A DNA stretch of 64,000 nt from Phylloscopus collybita (taxonomy: Eukaryota; Chordata; Aves; Passeriformes; Phylloscopidae): assembly GCA_027886175.1 (NCBI GenBank), contig JAJNNQ010000129.1, positions 5,580,001 to 5,644,000 of the forward strand, written 5' to 3'. The first letter of the stretch is position 1. Each line of letters opens with the position of its first letter. The notes below the pieces were generated by a model. It was not told the origin of the DNA, did no database searches, and saw nothing but the letters and a program-made list of their open reading frames with translations. This document shows positions 50,736 to 62,730 of this stretch, piece by piece. The position numbers were made by a program, and so were the translations under genes.

Positions 50736-51848
50736 AAAGAAATCAAAAAATGGTAACAAACTTAACAAAACTCAAGTCATAAGAATGAAGATCAACCAAA
50801 AGACAAGAAAGGAGGATAAAGGTTACGCTGCAGTCAGGAAAAACTTTGGAAGAGCTGTTTATTTTCCATGACAGAGCAGCACATTGCCAATCAACAGTTA
50901 ATCACCACAGCAAAAAAAAAGTTCAGTTGAGGGTTCTCCCCAAAGAGGGTGGACCAATGGGGTCAAAACCGCTGCTTTTGGGTTTTATAGAGGTTCCCCA
51001 CCAAGGAGAGACAGCTTGAACCTCTTCACTGCAATGATTTCATTTTAAAATGTCCTGGGAAGTAATTTAGATGTGAACAAGCCGTGGAAAATGTTAGCCT
51101 GCTGGAGGACTTGGGAGAAAGACAACTGAAAACAGAAGTGAGAAATGGGGAAATTTCAGACTGTGGCTGCAACACCCCAGCATCAAGTTTGGTTGGGTTT
51201 TTTTTAAATTTTATTATTATTACTACTTAAAAAAGACTTTCACAAGCTGCAGTCAATAAGGCTTGGCCATTTCATTTTCCCAAGTCCCTGTGAAAGCGAG
51301 TTTGAGCTCTCAGGAAAGGAAAAAAAAGCAGCCACGCCATGACACACAGAGGAATTTTGGTAAGGGCAGCGTGGACTTTCAGGAGCATGAACTAAACCAC
51401 GCTCTTGCTGCTCGAGCTGCCTCCAAAGCAGCTGTTAAAACACGCTGGAAGATATCAAAGCAGCTCTAATTAACTTCCTGCTTTCAGCCCTACTTCAAAG
51501 TGTTTCTGAGAGTTCTCAGAGCAGAGCTTGTGCAGGGCAGTTCCTGAAGGAGGGCGGTTTGGGGCTCGTTCACCGCCAACTCCTGACGCGCTGGAGATTC
51601 TCCAGTTGCTGCTTTTGTTTAAAAAGTGGGCAGAAAAAGGCTGCATCCACAAACCACTTTAACACAGGGCATCACATATCACAGGAGAGGAAAGCAGCAA
51701 AACACCACATCAGTCAAATCCTTCCCTAAGCCATCACCTGCTGAAGGATGATCCAGTCTGGTCCTTCCCAGCAACGCTACCTTGGGATTCCAGCTCTGTT
51801 CTACCTGCAAAGCTCAAAGCAATTTGGGGTTTGGGCCAATTAGAGTTG
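50736..51848. other. Intergenic sequence, nothing recognised
   Basis: AT-rich unique sequence with no coding signature. Confidence 0.55.
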
Positions 51849-52013
51849 CAAAATCCCAGGATGGTGTGTGTTGGAATGCACCCTAAAGACCCAAAATTCC
51901 ACCCCTGCCATGGGCAGGGACACCTTCCACTACCCCAGGGTGCTCCAAGCCCTGTCCAGCCTGGCCCTGGACACTTCCAGGGATCCAGGGGCAGCCACAA
52001 TTCCTTGCAATGC
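51849..52013 (-). repeat. CR1 LINE 3' end, antisense
   Basis: GCAAAATCCCAGGATGGTGT through ACTTCCAGGGATCCAGGGGC. Confidence 0.88.
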
Positions 52014-52594
52014 CTTCGCTCACCCAGGGCCACCTCAAGCTCTGGAATGACGCTGAGTTTTGATCCAATCTCATTTTTACCCTCCCCCAGTCTTGAGACA
52101 TATTCTCCATGTGTTTATTTACCCGTTTGTTCTGATCTTTTTTTTTTTTTTTTGCTGCTCCAAGAGACATTTTCCCACATATCCACGCCTGTCTCTGCTC
52201 TGACACGCCAGCATCCCCATCACCATCCACTTAAACTGCGAGGAGAGCAGTAATAGATTCCTCCTGTCCCTGCCTGAAGCTCTGCCTCACTCCATCCCCA
52301 TCCCACACCACTCAGACCTAGACAAACCCTTGCCACGCTTTGTTTGAATCATTTTATTCCCAGAAAAAAAAAAAAAAAGAAAAAAAAAGAAAAAAAAGAA
52401 GTTGTCACGGCCAAAAATAGAACATTTTTTCCGCTCTGAAGAACAAGCAGCAGCATTCCTGGGAATTCAGACAAATAGCATTGGTCAGGAGACGTCTCAC
52501 AGACGACATCCCAGAGTGGCTCCGGAAAGTGTTTGGGATCCCTCTGCCTCCTGTTCTGTGGGATAAACCAGAAGCGACGAGCCTGCTCCTGCAT
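52014..52594. other. Intergenic sequence with T- and A-runs
   Basis: T16 at 52139 and A-rich sequence with scattered G at 52364-52400. No gene. Confidence 0.55.
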
Positions 52595-52969
52595 TGATGC
52601 CTTAGGGAGGCTGACCTGAAACAGAGGCTGGACAGAGCTAGAGAATAAAGTAGGGATTTATTAAAAGGCTCCCAGGACCCACCCTGGGCATTGCAGGAGC
52701 CTGACCAAGGCTGCACCCAGGGTGGGTTAGGAATGGCCACACAAAATGGCTCCCTGATCAGGAGATTTTACATTTTTATCAGTTTTGGTCGATTTGCACA
52801 TTGGGGTTTAATTGTCCCAATTACAGCTTCAGATTGTGAGGTCCCATCCTTCTCCTTCCTCCCTTCAGCCACCCTTGTTTGTGCTTTTTGGGCTGAAAGT
52901 TGTCCTTGGTCCTCAGCAGGAAAAGATTTTTTTTGTCTACTTGTTCTGTGAAGGGAGCTTACTGGCACT

Positions 52970-53034
52970 TAATGTGAGGCTCAGAACTACATCCTTAGTT
53001 CTGAACTAAGGATGTAGTTCTGAGCCTCACATTA
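52970..53034. repeat. Perfect 32-bp-arm hairpin with a 1-base loop
   Basis: The arm 52970-53001 (TAATGTGAGGCTCAGAACTA and 12 more bases) is followed by T and then its exact reverse complement at 53003-53034. The left arm corresponds to ordinary LTR sequence, also present in the sister copy. The right arm is an inverted duplicate. Confidence 0.97.
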
Positions 53035-53065
53035 GTTCATCTTAGTTCATCTCAGCTCATCTTAG
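53032..53065. repeat. Decamer tandem TTAGTTCATC, three copies
   Basis: Two perfect copies and one with two changes (TCAGCTCATC), directly overlapping the end of the hairpin. Confidence 0.95.
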
Positions 53066-53110
53066 CACAGAATCTGAAACTATGAAAGCTAAAATCTAAG
53101 GCACCAGCAT

Positions 53111-56100
53111 CCATGAGAGAGGGTGGCTGCTCTCCACTTTTTAATTTTATTTATTTATTTTAATTTTAAGGAGAAGACGCCTCCCGATTAAAATGTGATG
53201 CTGTTTAGAGCACAAGTCTTCACTAAACGTGATCACCAACACTGGCATTTTTGCCAAGGTGAAACCACTGTGTTTTGATGTCCTGTTAGAATATACACAG
53301 TATTTCCCCTGACTGTGTGCAATACAAGTTACCTATAATAGTGATTCTATATATAATAGGGAATAAAATTGTACATAATTATGAAACCATGTCCAATGCT
53401 TTGTGGAGAGGAGACTTTCAGGAAAATTTTCAGAGAGCTTAAAATACTCAATCTGATCATTGTAGGTCCCTTCCAACTGAAAATATTCAATTCCAGTCAA
53501 TCACAAATCACCCAACTTGAATTTCACTAGGAGTTGCTCTCATTTTAATTGAATTCCTTCAGCAACATGAGCAACATCAAGGGAAATGGGGAGCTTCGTT
53601 TTCAGAGACATCTGCAGTGTTTTGGAAGCCTTTGGGCTCTTTTCTGAGAGGCTGAGGAAGGGCAAACCCCAAATTTCACCGACTCTCAGCTACACTGAAA
53701 CCCCTCCAGGCAGGTTGGGTTCTCAGGACCTGCACTGGAGAACTTCATGAATGGAATGTGGAAAACCTCTGGCACGATTTGCACTCGTTGGGCGCAGCAT
53801 CACAAGCAGATGGCACAGATATCACACCTTTGAAACAGCAAAACCCTCCCCTGGCAGCTGAGGGGGTAACACAGGCAAGGTGTGGGGGAGAGCTCCCACC
53901 TTGGAGCTCTGCCACATCCCCAGAGCAGGAGCAGGCTGGGAAACCACATCCCTTAACAGGAGAGCTCAGTGTGGGTCAAGCAGACGTGCCTGGATAAGCC
54001 CCTGTGATTTCCAGCAGCATCGGGTTCCCCTCAGGCCATTCTGTAGGATTTAATTCCTGAATAATCTCCTGCCTCATCAGCTCCCAGCCCTTGGGCTGGA
54101 GACAGTGCTCTGCCTGCCCTCTACTCACTCTGGTCCCCCTCCTCATCTCAGCTGAAATTGTAATAAAAAAATACTACCAGCCCTCTTTGAGAGGTTAAAA
54201 TACCTCCAAATGCCTCCTGAAAATATCTCCATTTACTGGGGGAGAAAAAAAAGTCCTATTCTATTCAACAGACTTGTGGGCAGATCTTACAGCACAGCCT
54301 GGAAGCTCACTGCTTTCAATGAACAGGTGAGGAATCTTTCCACCTCAGGATTTATTTTTCTTTAGATGGGAGGAGGGAAAAACCCCCACTGATTTGGCAA
54401 CAGTTTCTCGTGGGGAAACATCCATTTGAGCAGGGGCTTTCTGTGCAAGCAGCAGGGTCATTGACAGGGTGCCACAGGGAGAGGAGGGCAGGGGGGAGAG
54501 GAAAAAAAATCAGCTCACGCCACTTATTTAGGGCCTAACTCATTAAATGGTTAACAATGACGTGCTCCCAGGAATCCAGCTAAATCAGAAAAGTGGGGAA
54601 AAGGGGAAGATGGGAAGGTGGAGAGCACCCCAGCCCTCGGGAGCACACACCCTGTGGTGGGAGATCAGCTGGAGGGGGAAGGGGCTTCCTTTTTGGGCCT
54701 TTGCTGCCACATCAAGGAGGAGAAACCCTGTGCTCAACAGGCATGTCCATGGAGGAGAGAGCCAGGCTGTTGGCACTTCCTGTGGATTTAGGATTTGCTA
54801 TGGATCAGCGCAGGTTTTGGGGGTCCACAAAAAATACTGGATTCAGCCTCAAGCTTTGGCTCCTGCCAGGAAAGCCCTGGGATGAAAGCCAGGTGTCTGC
54901 CAGGCTGAGATGGTCCAATATCAGCAGATTTTGCCTTGGGAAAAGAGAGAAAAAGCCTTTAAAAAGGTGCTGTAACTCAACCTGAGGATGCAGCTCCAGC
55001 TGGGGGAGGCTGAGGAGGTCAGATCACAGGGGTGCAGCTGATTACAACCCCAAGGGGACAAATATCGACACAAGGAGAGTGAGAGCAGCACAGGTGGCAC
55101 CGAGTGGCTCTGCTTTTATTTATTTGTGCTGTGAAGGCAAAAGGAAAACAGGCTCTGAGAGAGCACAGCTCGACCTGCGCCGAGCACGGCAGGGCCCAGG
55201 CACAAATCAGAGCGGGGACCACATCAGCTCGTGGTGAAAGACCACAGATCAGATAAAAAGTCAGCTTTTGGCAGCAGCTGGGACAGAAAAACAGAATAGC
55301 TGCAACCCTGGTGAGACCAAAGTGTCCAGAGACTGTAGCCTGTGCACACCCAGTTTGCAAGAGCACTGGGCACCTCTAGGACACAGAGAATAAAATCCTC
55401 ACTGGGGCTCGGCTTGACAGCTGAGACAGAGCACAAACATCACCCCTGTTTAAGGCACCCCTGCAGGGGGGGAAACCCTTCCCCAGCCACCTGCACAGTG
55501 CCACAGCCAAGCCTTGGTCCCGAGCAAGACAAGGGAATTAAAGCCTGGGTCACCTCACAAATGCAGCAAGAGGGAGAAAACAGGTGAGGACTGACTGCCA
55601 TGTGAGGTAAAGGATCATAGTGAGGGATGAGCAAGGCTAAAGCAGCTCATTAATTCAAAGTTCTCATTCAAGAGCACCTACCTCCCAATTAAACTACTTA
55701 ACAGGCTTCAAAAAAAAAAAAACCAGGAAACACGTGCTGGAGAGGCTGGAGATAGAAAGTGCTGACTTTGATCTGGGGATTTTAAATCCAGCAGGCAGGG
55801 CGGAGAGGAAAAGCGCCTGGGCAGCGAGCGCCAGGGGCACGCACAGTGACACAGGCACCTGTGGCAAAACATGCCCCACACAGGCTCTGTGCCAGGGGAA
55901 AAACCCCTGGGAGAACCATCCCTGCCTCTGTCACCACCAAAGCTCGGGTCACAAGGATGGGGACACCAAACTGAGCAGGTCCAGCAGCCACAGCTGGGGC
56001 AGGGGTGAAAATGCCCTGGCTCCTGAGAGCAGGATTCTGCTGTGGCAGAAAATCTGGAGATGCCTTCCCTCTGGAAGTATTGCACTCGGGCTTGGAGACT

Positions 56101-57351
56101 TCAGCCTGGAGGTGGCTTTGCCAGAGATCTCCCAGGGGGCAAGTGAGAAGGAGGAGAAGGAGAAGGAGAAGGAGAAGGAGAAGGAGAAGGAGAAGGAGAA
56201 GGAGAAGGAGAAGGAGAAGGAGAAGGAGGAGGAGGAGGAGGAGGAGGACAGACTGTCCTTCCACTGCCTCTTCCAGCACAAGGACTGGGAGCGGCTGACA
56301 GAAGTCAGGAGATTTTCCCTCACTTCCCCCACAGCACCTGGGGAACCCCCTTGTCCAAAGATGCAGAGGATGCCAAGAGCTGATGCATCAGTTTGAGGGG
56401 AAACAGGAGCAGTGCCCTGAAGATGACAGTGTTGAAGGTTGCTGAATACACAAACGACTCCAGGTTGAGGAAGTCTCTGGCCACCAGCTGGTTCTGGTGA
56501 GGGGCTGGTCTCAGATGTGCATCCCCTGTTCTTACTCATCCCTGAGCAGTCACCTCCAGCCATTTCGAGGAGCCAGAAGCCCAAACGGTTTGTGCAGTTA
56601 CACGGTTGTACATTCAAAACTGTTACTCTCACACTTTAAGGCTTTTACAGCAAGACACTGAGCTAAATAAAACCGCAAAGCCAACCACCCAAAGCAAGTT
56701 GTCAGCAGTGGGCCATTCATTTCCTCTCTTTCAGGTTTTCCTTCACATATTGCTATGTGGACATTCAGCTCCTTTTACCTCCCTCACACCTCCTTGCCCA
56801 GACTCCTCAGCTCTCCTCTTGCCTTCCCTTCTTCTCTGCAGTTTCAGCCAAGCTTGCTTTGTCTGCAGGACTTGGACTCTTGGAAAAGCCAGAAGGCATT
56901 AATCAAACGCTCTATTGTGCAACTGTTTCCATCACTGAGTTGCATCTGGTCCCTGAGGTCTCTTAATTCTTCATTAAGAGAGTGCTCCATGTGGAAGGAG
57001 GCGAGAGAGGGCTGGGACAGCCCCTCACAGGCTCTGCTGTGCAGGGTTCTGCACGGCTGGGAATGCAACCCTGCAGCCTGACAGATGCAAAGGAGCCCAG
57101 CAGCCAGGGCTCTGTCAAAAGGAAGGGACACAAGCAGCAGCAGCAGGGCCAGGAGAGGAGGCACCCCGAGCTGCAGGCACAGAGCATCACAGCCAGAGCA
57201 TAGGGGGCTGAGCCCTGAGCGCTGCTCTGGGGCTGAAACCACGCAGGGCCCACCCTGCAGCTGCTGCAGGACCTGGGCTGCTCTGTGAAAAGCTCAGCTG
57301 CAGATCAACTGGGCACAGTTTGAGAGTTCCATCCCAAAAAGGTCATGGGCT
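53111..57351. other. Intergenic sequence, no gene seen
   Basis: AT-rich from 53.1 to 53.6 kb, with a short CR1-like scrap (TAGGTCCCTTCCAACTGAAA) at 53464. The rest is unique sequence apart from the purine repeat listed separately. Confidence 0.55.
56146..56249. repeat. (GGAGAA)n / (GGA)n purine-only repeat
   Basis: About 100 bases of pure purine on the plus strand: roughly a dozen GGAGAA units, then GGA units. Open frames in all three phases give Glu/Lys, Arg or, on the other strand, Leu/Ser runs, which are artefacts. Confidence 0.97.
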
Positions 57352-57540
57352 TTGTCAGAAAAACGCACCTCTCAAAGGGGAGGCAAGAACTGAAGAGGAC
57401 ATCAGGTCATGGCCACCAACCTGTGTCCAAGGCACACCTTGAACTCCCTGGCAGGAGCTGGTGGTGGGGGTTTGGGGCAGCACTTCTCAGCCAGCTCATG
57501 CCACAGGGTCTGGGTGAGGGTGTAGGTACTGCCACAGGGT
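57352..57540 (+). repeat. 189-bp direct duplication, copy 1
   Basis: Matches 61843-62031 over 189 bases without gaps and with 3 mismatches (about 98 percent). It is neither CR1 nor one of the LTR families here. The minus strand has a 45-codon open stretch, but without splice sites at both copies. Confidence 0.9.
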
Positions 57541-59865
57541 GCCCAGCTGCTCTCAGCTCGTCTTGTACTTCACAGACCCCCCAAAATGATTTCCTTCCCC
57601 AGCCATGCTGCTTAACTCAGCCCCTCTCTGGCCAATGGAAGTGACTCCAGGGCACATCCACCTTCTCATGCTGCATCTTCCCACCTCAGGGGGGGCCTGA
57701 GACTGTGTCCACCCATGCACCTCCTGCTGTTGTGAGCAAGTTGTCAAATCCCTAAAACACAAACCCTACCTCCCCAGAGGGGCCTGAAATGCTGCCCTTG
57801 CACTGCTCTGAACCAAAGTGATCAAAGCTTCCTATTCCCAAGTTTTGTTTTGCTGGGAGGACAGGGAAGAAGAGAGATGAGGATGGATGAAGAGGGGGAA
57901 CCTCTGCAAAGCACACAAACCTGAGCAAGCTCCTGAGCACTGGCTGGGACCTTCACCAAGGATACAAAGGATGCAGCATGAACTATGGCTGGTTTAGGGT
58001 AATTCATGCTTCCACCTCCAGCATCCAGCTGCCTTCCAGATATTGGTCAGGAGATGCTCTGCCAAAGCTCAGGTTTTTGTCCAGCAAGTGTCAATTTTTG
58101 TCCTTTATCCTATGTTAATGTCAGAGTTTGTCAGATCTGATCATACTCTACAATAAACTCTCCAGGGAATGAAGTTTGTCAGAGGGAGCTGACAAAGAGA
58201 TGAAGGTGGCAAATTTTTATGCTCCTTGCAGAATCTTTCTTCTGTTCTTCAACCTTCAGGGGAAGCCAAAGCATTCCCTGGAGTGCTGCAGCACAGACCC
58301 CACCCCCAGAAAAGGACAGACACATTGGGTGCCATCCCTTCTCCTGCTCCAAGGCACAAACACTCGAGATGGGAGTTCTTGTGCAAAGCTTTTCCTTCCT
58401 TTCCACGCAAAAGAGATAAATTAAAAGCCAAGAGGATGGACAAGCTGGGGTAAAAATAATGCCAACCTTCCTATTTGGCTTTTTATCACTGCTCTGTGCT
58501 CCTCAGCTCAGTGGTTCCCAGCTGCTTCCAGCCCTTTCTCTTTCCTGGGGGGCTGCAGCTTCTCCAGGAAGCCCCCAAGCCCCCAGCCCTCCCCACACCC
58601 CTCAGCTGCAGGTTGGTTTGAAGGGTGCCCACCTGTGAGGGAGGGCTGAGAACCACTGAACCTTCAGACACTCAAACAACACGGACCAGAGCTGCTTTCC
58701 TGCACATTCAGATTTCAGGGAAAAGCCATGTCCTTCCCAAGTGCTGATATTCAGGGAAGGGGAATATCTTCTTCTTGTGCTGGTGAGTGGATGTTATCAG
58801 TCTCCTCTCACTGCTGCGTGATCTTTACCATTCTCCAACGCAAATTCCAACGTTTTCCTAAGCTGGTTGCAGTCCCAACTCCAGTCTGGAGCTGTCAGCC
58901 CTGCTGTTTCCATAGTTTCAAACACTTTTTCAAGCAAAGGATCCCCAAGCCAACCCCTCAAATGCATCTCCCGCCCTCCAGATGCCTCTCAGACACCTCT
59001 CATCAGCTGTTTCATCCCATCCTTGCAAAACCCCAGCAAATCTCTATAAACATGTGCCATCACCCCTTTCCTCACAAGTTCCATGCCTCCACCCACGAGG
59101 TTTCACTCTCCCATTACCAAATCCTGCTTTACATTAAAGCCTTCGCCGCCTTCTCCTCCAAACTCATTAATTTCAATTTAAAAGGCTCGTTCCTGCAGAT
59201 TTCCTTCCATGACAGAATCCTTCCCCTTTCCTTCTGCCATTTTCCTCCTGCCACAGGAGGATGGGCCAGCCCTGATCTCTGGGGTTGGGAGGCTGCTGGG
59301 ATTCCTCAGTCCAGCACTTCCCAGGTGCTTTCAGCCTCTTCCAGACCCCACATAACCTCGATTGTTTTATCAAAGGCCAAAAAAACACCAGCAGGGCCTG
59401 AAGCAGCCCAAATTATTACAGAGGGTAACTTAAAGCACAAAGCTCAGCCTCTGAAATATCACCTTTGACCACCTGAAAACTCCTCTGTGAACAGGAAATC
59501 ATGAAGGCAAAGTTCCACCTACTTCAGGGCTTAGTGATGGGAGACAAAAGCAAATTACCAAGCACAGGAGCTTGGTAAAAAATAAACAAAAAAAGTAAAA
59601 ATACCAACCCCCGCAAGCCCATTTTTTTTTTTTTTTTTCTTTCTGTAGCCAATACAGCAACTTTTGCAGCTGGGAAGTGTAGCCCAGCAGTTCATTAGCA
59701 AGTTTTTTGTTTTTTTTTTTCAAGTTGCTCATCACAAGCCCAGCCCATGTGTCCATGGTTCCCATTAGGCTGGATAAACACATCCAGGTTTGTGCAGAGC
59801 ACCAGGAGCTCACCAAGGCAAACACATCTGCTGAACCTGCACAGCCCTGATGTTTCTCAGAGCTG
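57541..59865. other. Intergenic sequence, no gene seen
   Basis: A 246-codon frame at 58728-59468 is the longest open frame outside repeats. It has ordinary base composition and no recognisable domain, and is probably chance. T-runs lie at 59622-59638 and 59709-59719. Confidence 0.5.
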
Positions 59866-59877
59866 TTCTTCCTTTTT

Positions 59878-60120
59878 AAAAAAAAAAAACAACAAAACAA
59901 GACAAAACAAAAAACCTAAAAGAGTTTCTCCTTGCTATACCTTCAGAATAAAGCTTGGTAGATAAAAAGAAAAAAACCAAAAACCAAAAACCAAAAAACA
60001 AAACAAAACAAAACAACAACAAAAAAAACCACAAAACAAACAAACAAACAAAAAACCCACAAAAACCTGCAACCAAACAAAAACAACCAACCAAACAAAA
60101 CAAACAAACAAAAAACCCAG
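59878..60120. repeat. A/C-rich low-complexity tract
   Basis: Runs of AAAAC, AAAACC and AAACAAAC units with a short unique interruption at about 59918-59965. T/G-rich on the other strand. Confidence 0.95.
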
Positions 60121-61699
60121 GCAGAAAATAATTACCTGTCCTATATTGCAACACAGAGCAGTGGCTGAAAAGCTTGAAAGCACAAAAGATAAGTGGAAAA
60201 TGAGAAAGAAACACATGGAAAAAGAATGAAACGCCATTAGAAAGCCCAAAACGGAAAAGTCTCAAAGAAGAGGGAGCAAAAGGCAAAGAAATAAGTAAAG
60301 GTTTTTATTTTAGTGGGCCCATTAGTTCAAAATAAAGGGATTTTTTCATCTACCTAGCACAGGATTGTATTAAAAAAAAAAAAAAAAAGAGAAAAAAAAA
60401 AAAGAGAGAAAAAAAAAAAAAAAAAGAGCAGAATTAGCAAGGACAGATGTGGAAGGGGTTGGAGAAGATACCAAAGAATGAGGGTGACAAGAAGCTAAAG
60501 AAGCAATTCACATTCTGTTTTTGAGGAGACACTGAGCTGACTCCTTACTTGACCTCCCTCCCTTTGCATCAATAGGAATTTTTCAATCTATAGGAGTGGT
60601 TTGTTGGGCTTTTTTTTTTTTTTTTTCCCAGCTCCTACTGCACCCAGGTCACCTCAGGGAATGTGGTCAGACCATCATCACTGGTAGGTGCCATCACTCA
60701 TTTCAGAGCCAACCAACTGCAGGAAAAAAAAAACCACCCAGTTTCAATTTCTCCTACCTGTATCTTTCCTTTCTAAAAGAGTGCAATTTATAACTCTGCT
60801 GCAGCTTGAAAAGAAGACCCCCTTAATTATTAACCACCCCCGGAAAGGGACCTGGATGAACTGAGCTGCTGCTCCCTGCTGATGCCAGTGGCTGGGAAAG
60901 CTCAGCCAGGCCCTGGAGCTGGAGAGGAGGTGGAAACCACAGGTGTGGGGATGGAGCACAGGGATTGTCCTCTGTGCTGGCACCCAGCACCTCCCTGGGA
61001 AGCTCCATCACCACATTGGTCACCAGAGTGGGAAAAAAGAGCATTTTTGCCTAGAAACCACCTTTAGCTGCTGGGGGTCAGCCATGGGACTTTTCAGTCA
61101 ACGGGACAAGAGTGCAAAAGTCAAACAGAATCCTCTGTCCACAGTGCTTCTCACCTGTCTCCAGAGCAGAATCCCTTCCCAGAGAGAGATCTCTGCATTT
61201 ACAGAAATTGCTCATGGTGTTGAGCCCTGTTCAGACTGCTCTCCTTTGAGCTTCCCAGCCTTCTCCTCTGCATCTTCCCACCCTGCTTTTGTTTTTTGCA
61301 TGCAAGCCAAGCTCACTCCAGCAAAAGGAAGAAGCATTAACAGCTTTGGGTAGCACCAGGTGCTGAGGTGTAAAGCCCTTACCTGTGGCACTCAGCTGGC
61401 AGGGTCAGACCCCGCCCCTGGCCAACATTGCACCCCACAGAGCACCAAAACATTCCTTGTCCAAACAGAACTGGAGTTTTTTTGGAGATGCTCAGCCAAA
61501 TGTGGACCAGGGCTGGCAGCACCAGTAGTGGGAAGGAAGAAGGAGTAGCCAGAGCCTCCTGAAGTCATCTGGGGGTGCAGCAGAGCACCCTGGCTCCTCC
61601 CCAAACCTCTCACATTCCTGGCAACAGGGAACACCACCTAGGTTTGAAGTGGCACTTTAAAATCTGGCTTGAAAAAGCCAAGCCACCAGAAGAACCCCA
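60121..61699. other. Intergenic sequence, no gene seen
   Basis: A-rich repeat with G interruptions at 60371-60425 and T-run at 60610-60626. No coding signature. Confidence 0.55.
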
Positions 61700-61783
61700 G
61701 AATCACCTACTCCACCTGTCCTGAGAGTGGACTTGATGATCTCAAAGGGCCTCCCCAACCTTAACAATCCTATCATTCTATAG
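61700..61783 (+). repeat. CR1 LINE tail, sense (subtype C)
   Basis: GTGGACTTGATGATCTCAAA, then CCCCAACCTTAACAATCCTA and TCATTCTATAG. Confidence 0.75.
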
Positions 61784-61802
61784 GGAAAAGGGCATCTCAT
61801 TG

Positions 61803-61850
61803 TCAATGTAAATAAAGCTGCTTTAGGAAAAGCAGCTTTACATTGTCAGA
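61803..61850. repeat. Hairpin bordering duplication copy 2
   Basis: Arms pair as CAATGTAAAGCTGCTTT with a 3-base TAA bulge on the left and a short GGAA loop. The right arm runs straight into the start of the 189-bp duplicate (TTGTCAGA). Confidence 0.85.
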
Positions 61851-62031
61851 AAAAAGCACCTTTCAAAGGGGAGGCAAGAACTGAAGAGGACATCAGGTCA
61901 TGGCCACCAACCTGTGTCCAAAGCACACCTTGAACTCCCTGGCAGGAGCTGGTGGTGGGGGTTTGGGGCAGCACTTCTCAGCCAGCTCATGCCACAGGGT
62001 CTGGGTGAGGGTGTAGGTACTGCCACAGGGT
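61843..62031 (+). repeat. 189-bp direct duplication, copy 2
   Basis: Same orientation as copy 1, 4.49 kb away. The three differences are AAAAAGCACC for AAAACGCACC, CTTTC for CTCTC and CCAAAGCAC for CCAAGGCAC. Confidence 0.9.
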
Positions 62032-62104
62032 CTCCTTGTGCACCAGATGCAACATTAACTTATTTATAAGGTGCATTTTGAAATAAATTCTCTTGGAGAC
62101 TAAT

Positions 62105-62470
62105 TAGAGAATCCCAGAATGGTTTGGGTGGGAAGGGAACTTAGATCCCATTCAGTGCCATGGGCAGGGACACCTTCCACTGTCCCAGGTGCTCCAAGCC
62201 CCATCCAGCCTGGCCTTGGACACTTCCAGGGATCCAGGGGCAGCCACAGCTGCTCTGGGCACCCTGTGCCAGGGCCTGCCCACCCTCCCAGGGAACAATT
62301 CCTGCCCAATATCCCATCCATCCCTGCCCTCTGGCAGTGGGGAGCCATTCCCCTTGTCCTGTCACTCCAAGCCCTTGTCATTAGTCTGTCTCCACCTTTC
62401 TTACAGCTCCTCAGGAGCTGGGACAGGCACTTGCCCATGTGGTTTGATGCCCCAGGAGGTGCCCCTGCCC
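62105..62470 (-). repeat. CR1 LINE 3' part, antisense
   Basis: Starts GAGAATCCCAGAATGGTTTG and keeps the shared blocks to GCTCCTCAGGAGCTGGGAC. It ends about 240 bases before the PTEN poly(A) site, so it lies outside the PTEN transcript end given here. Confidence 0.92.
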
Positions 62471-62724
62471 CTCAGCAGAACAACAAAGTGAGGGTTTGAT
62501 ATCCCTGCACACATCTGGACTTCCACTACTGCACTGGTCAAACCTCTGGAACACATCAGGCTGTGGAGCTGCAGCTCCCTTCAAACCCCTGGATACACAG
62601 GGAGCCCCCCTGGCTCCAAAGCACCACACTCCAAACTCCACAGCTTTGCCAAGTACAACGTCTCAGCTGTTTGCCAGGCTCAGAACACTGCAATAAAACA
62701 CCCACACGGTGACAAGAATGAGAC

Positions 62725-62730
62725 TTTAAT
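62725..62730 (-). terminator. PTEN: Distal PTEN poly(A) signal ATTAAA
   Basis: Minus-strand ATTAAA (plus TTTAAT), followed by GTCTCATTCTTGTCA. This is the same arrangement as the end of the longest human PTEN mRNA, so cleavage is expected about 15-20 bases further, near 62710. Confidence 0.88.

Larger units (their letters stand above)
52595..53106 (-). mobile_element. Solo LTR, 4-bp target duplication GCAT, carrying a hairpin insertion
   Basis: Begins TGATGCCTTAGG and ends CTAAGGCACCA, an almost perfect terminal inverted repeat. It is flanked by GCAT at 52591-52594 and 53107-53110. Same family as 9559-10003. The minus strand has AATAAA (TTTATT on plus, 52657-52662) near the 3' end, as in an R-U5 boundary. 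Relative to the sister copy it contains extra sequence at about 52995-53065: a perfect inverted duplication and a decamer tandem. Confidence 0.85.

Noticed and set aside
55734..56396. 220-codon frame with a charged Glu/Lys repeat and long Leu or Arg runs on other frames
   Set aside because: Produced by the (GGAGAA)n repeat, which stays open in all frames.
58728..59468. 246-codon plus-strand open frame, the longest outside repeats
   Set aside because: No recognisable domain or splice signals, ordinary non-coding composition and stops missing only by chance. RNA-seq or cross-species conservation would be needed to revive it.
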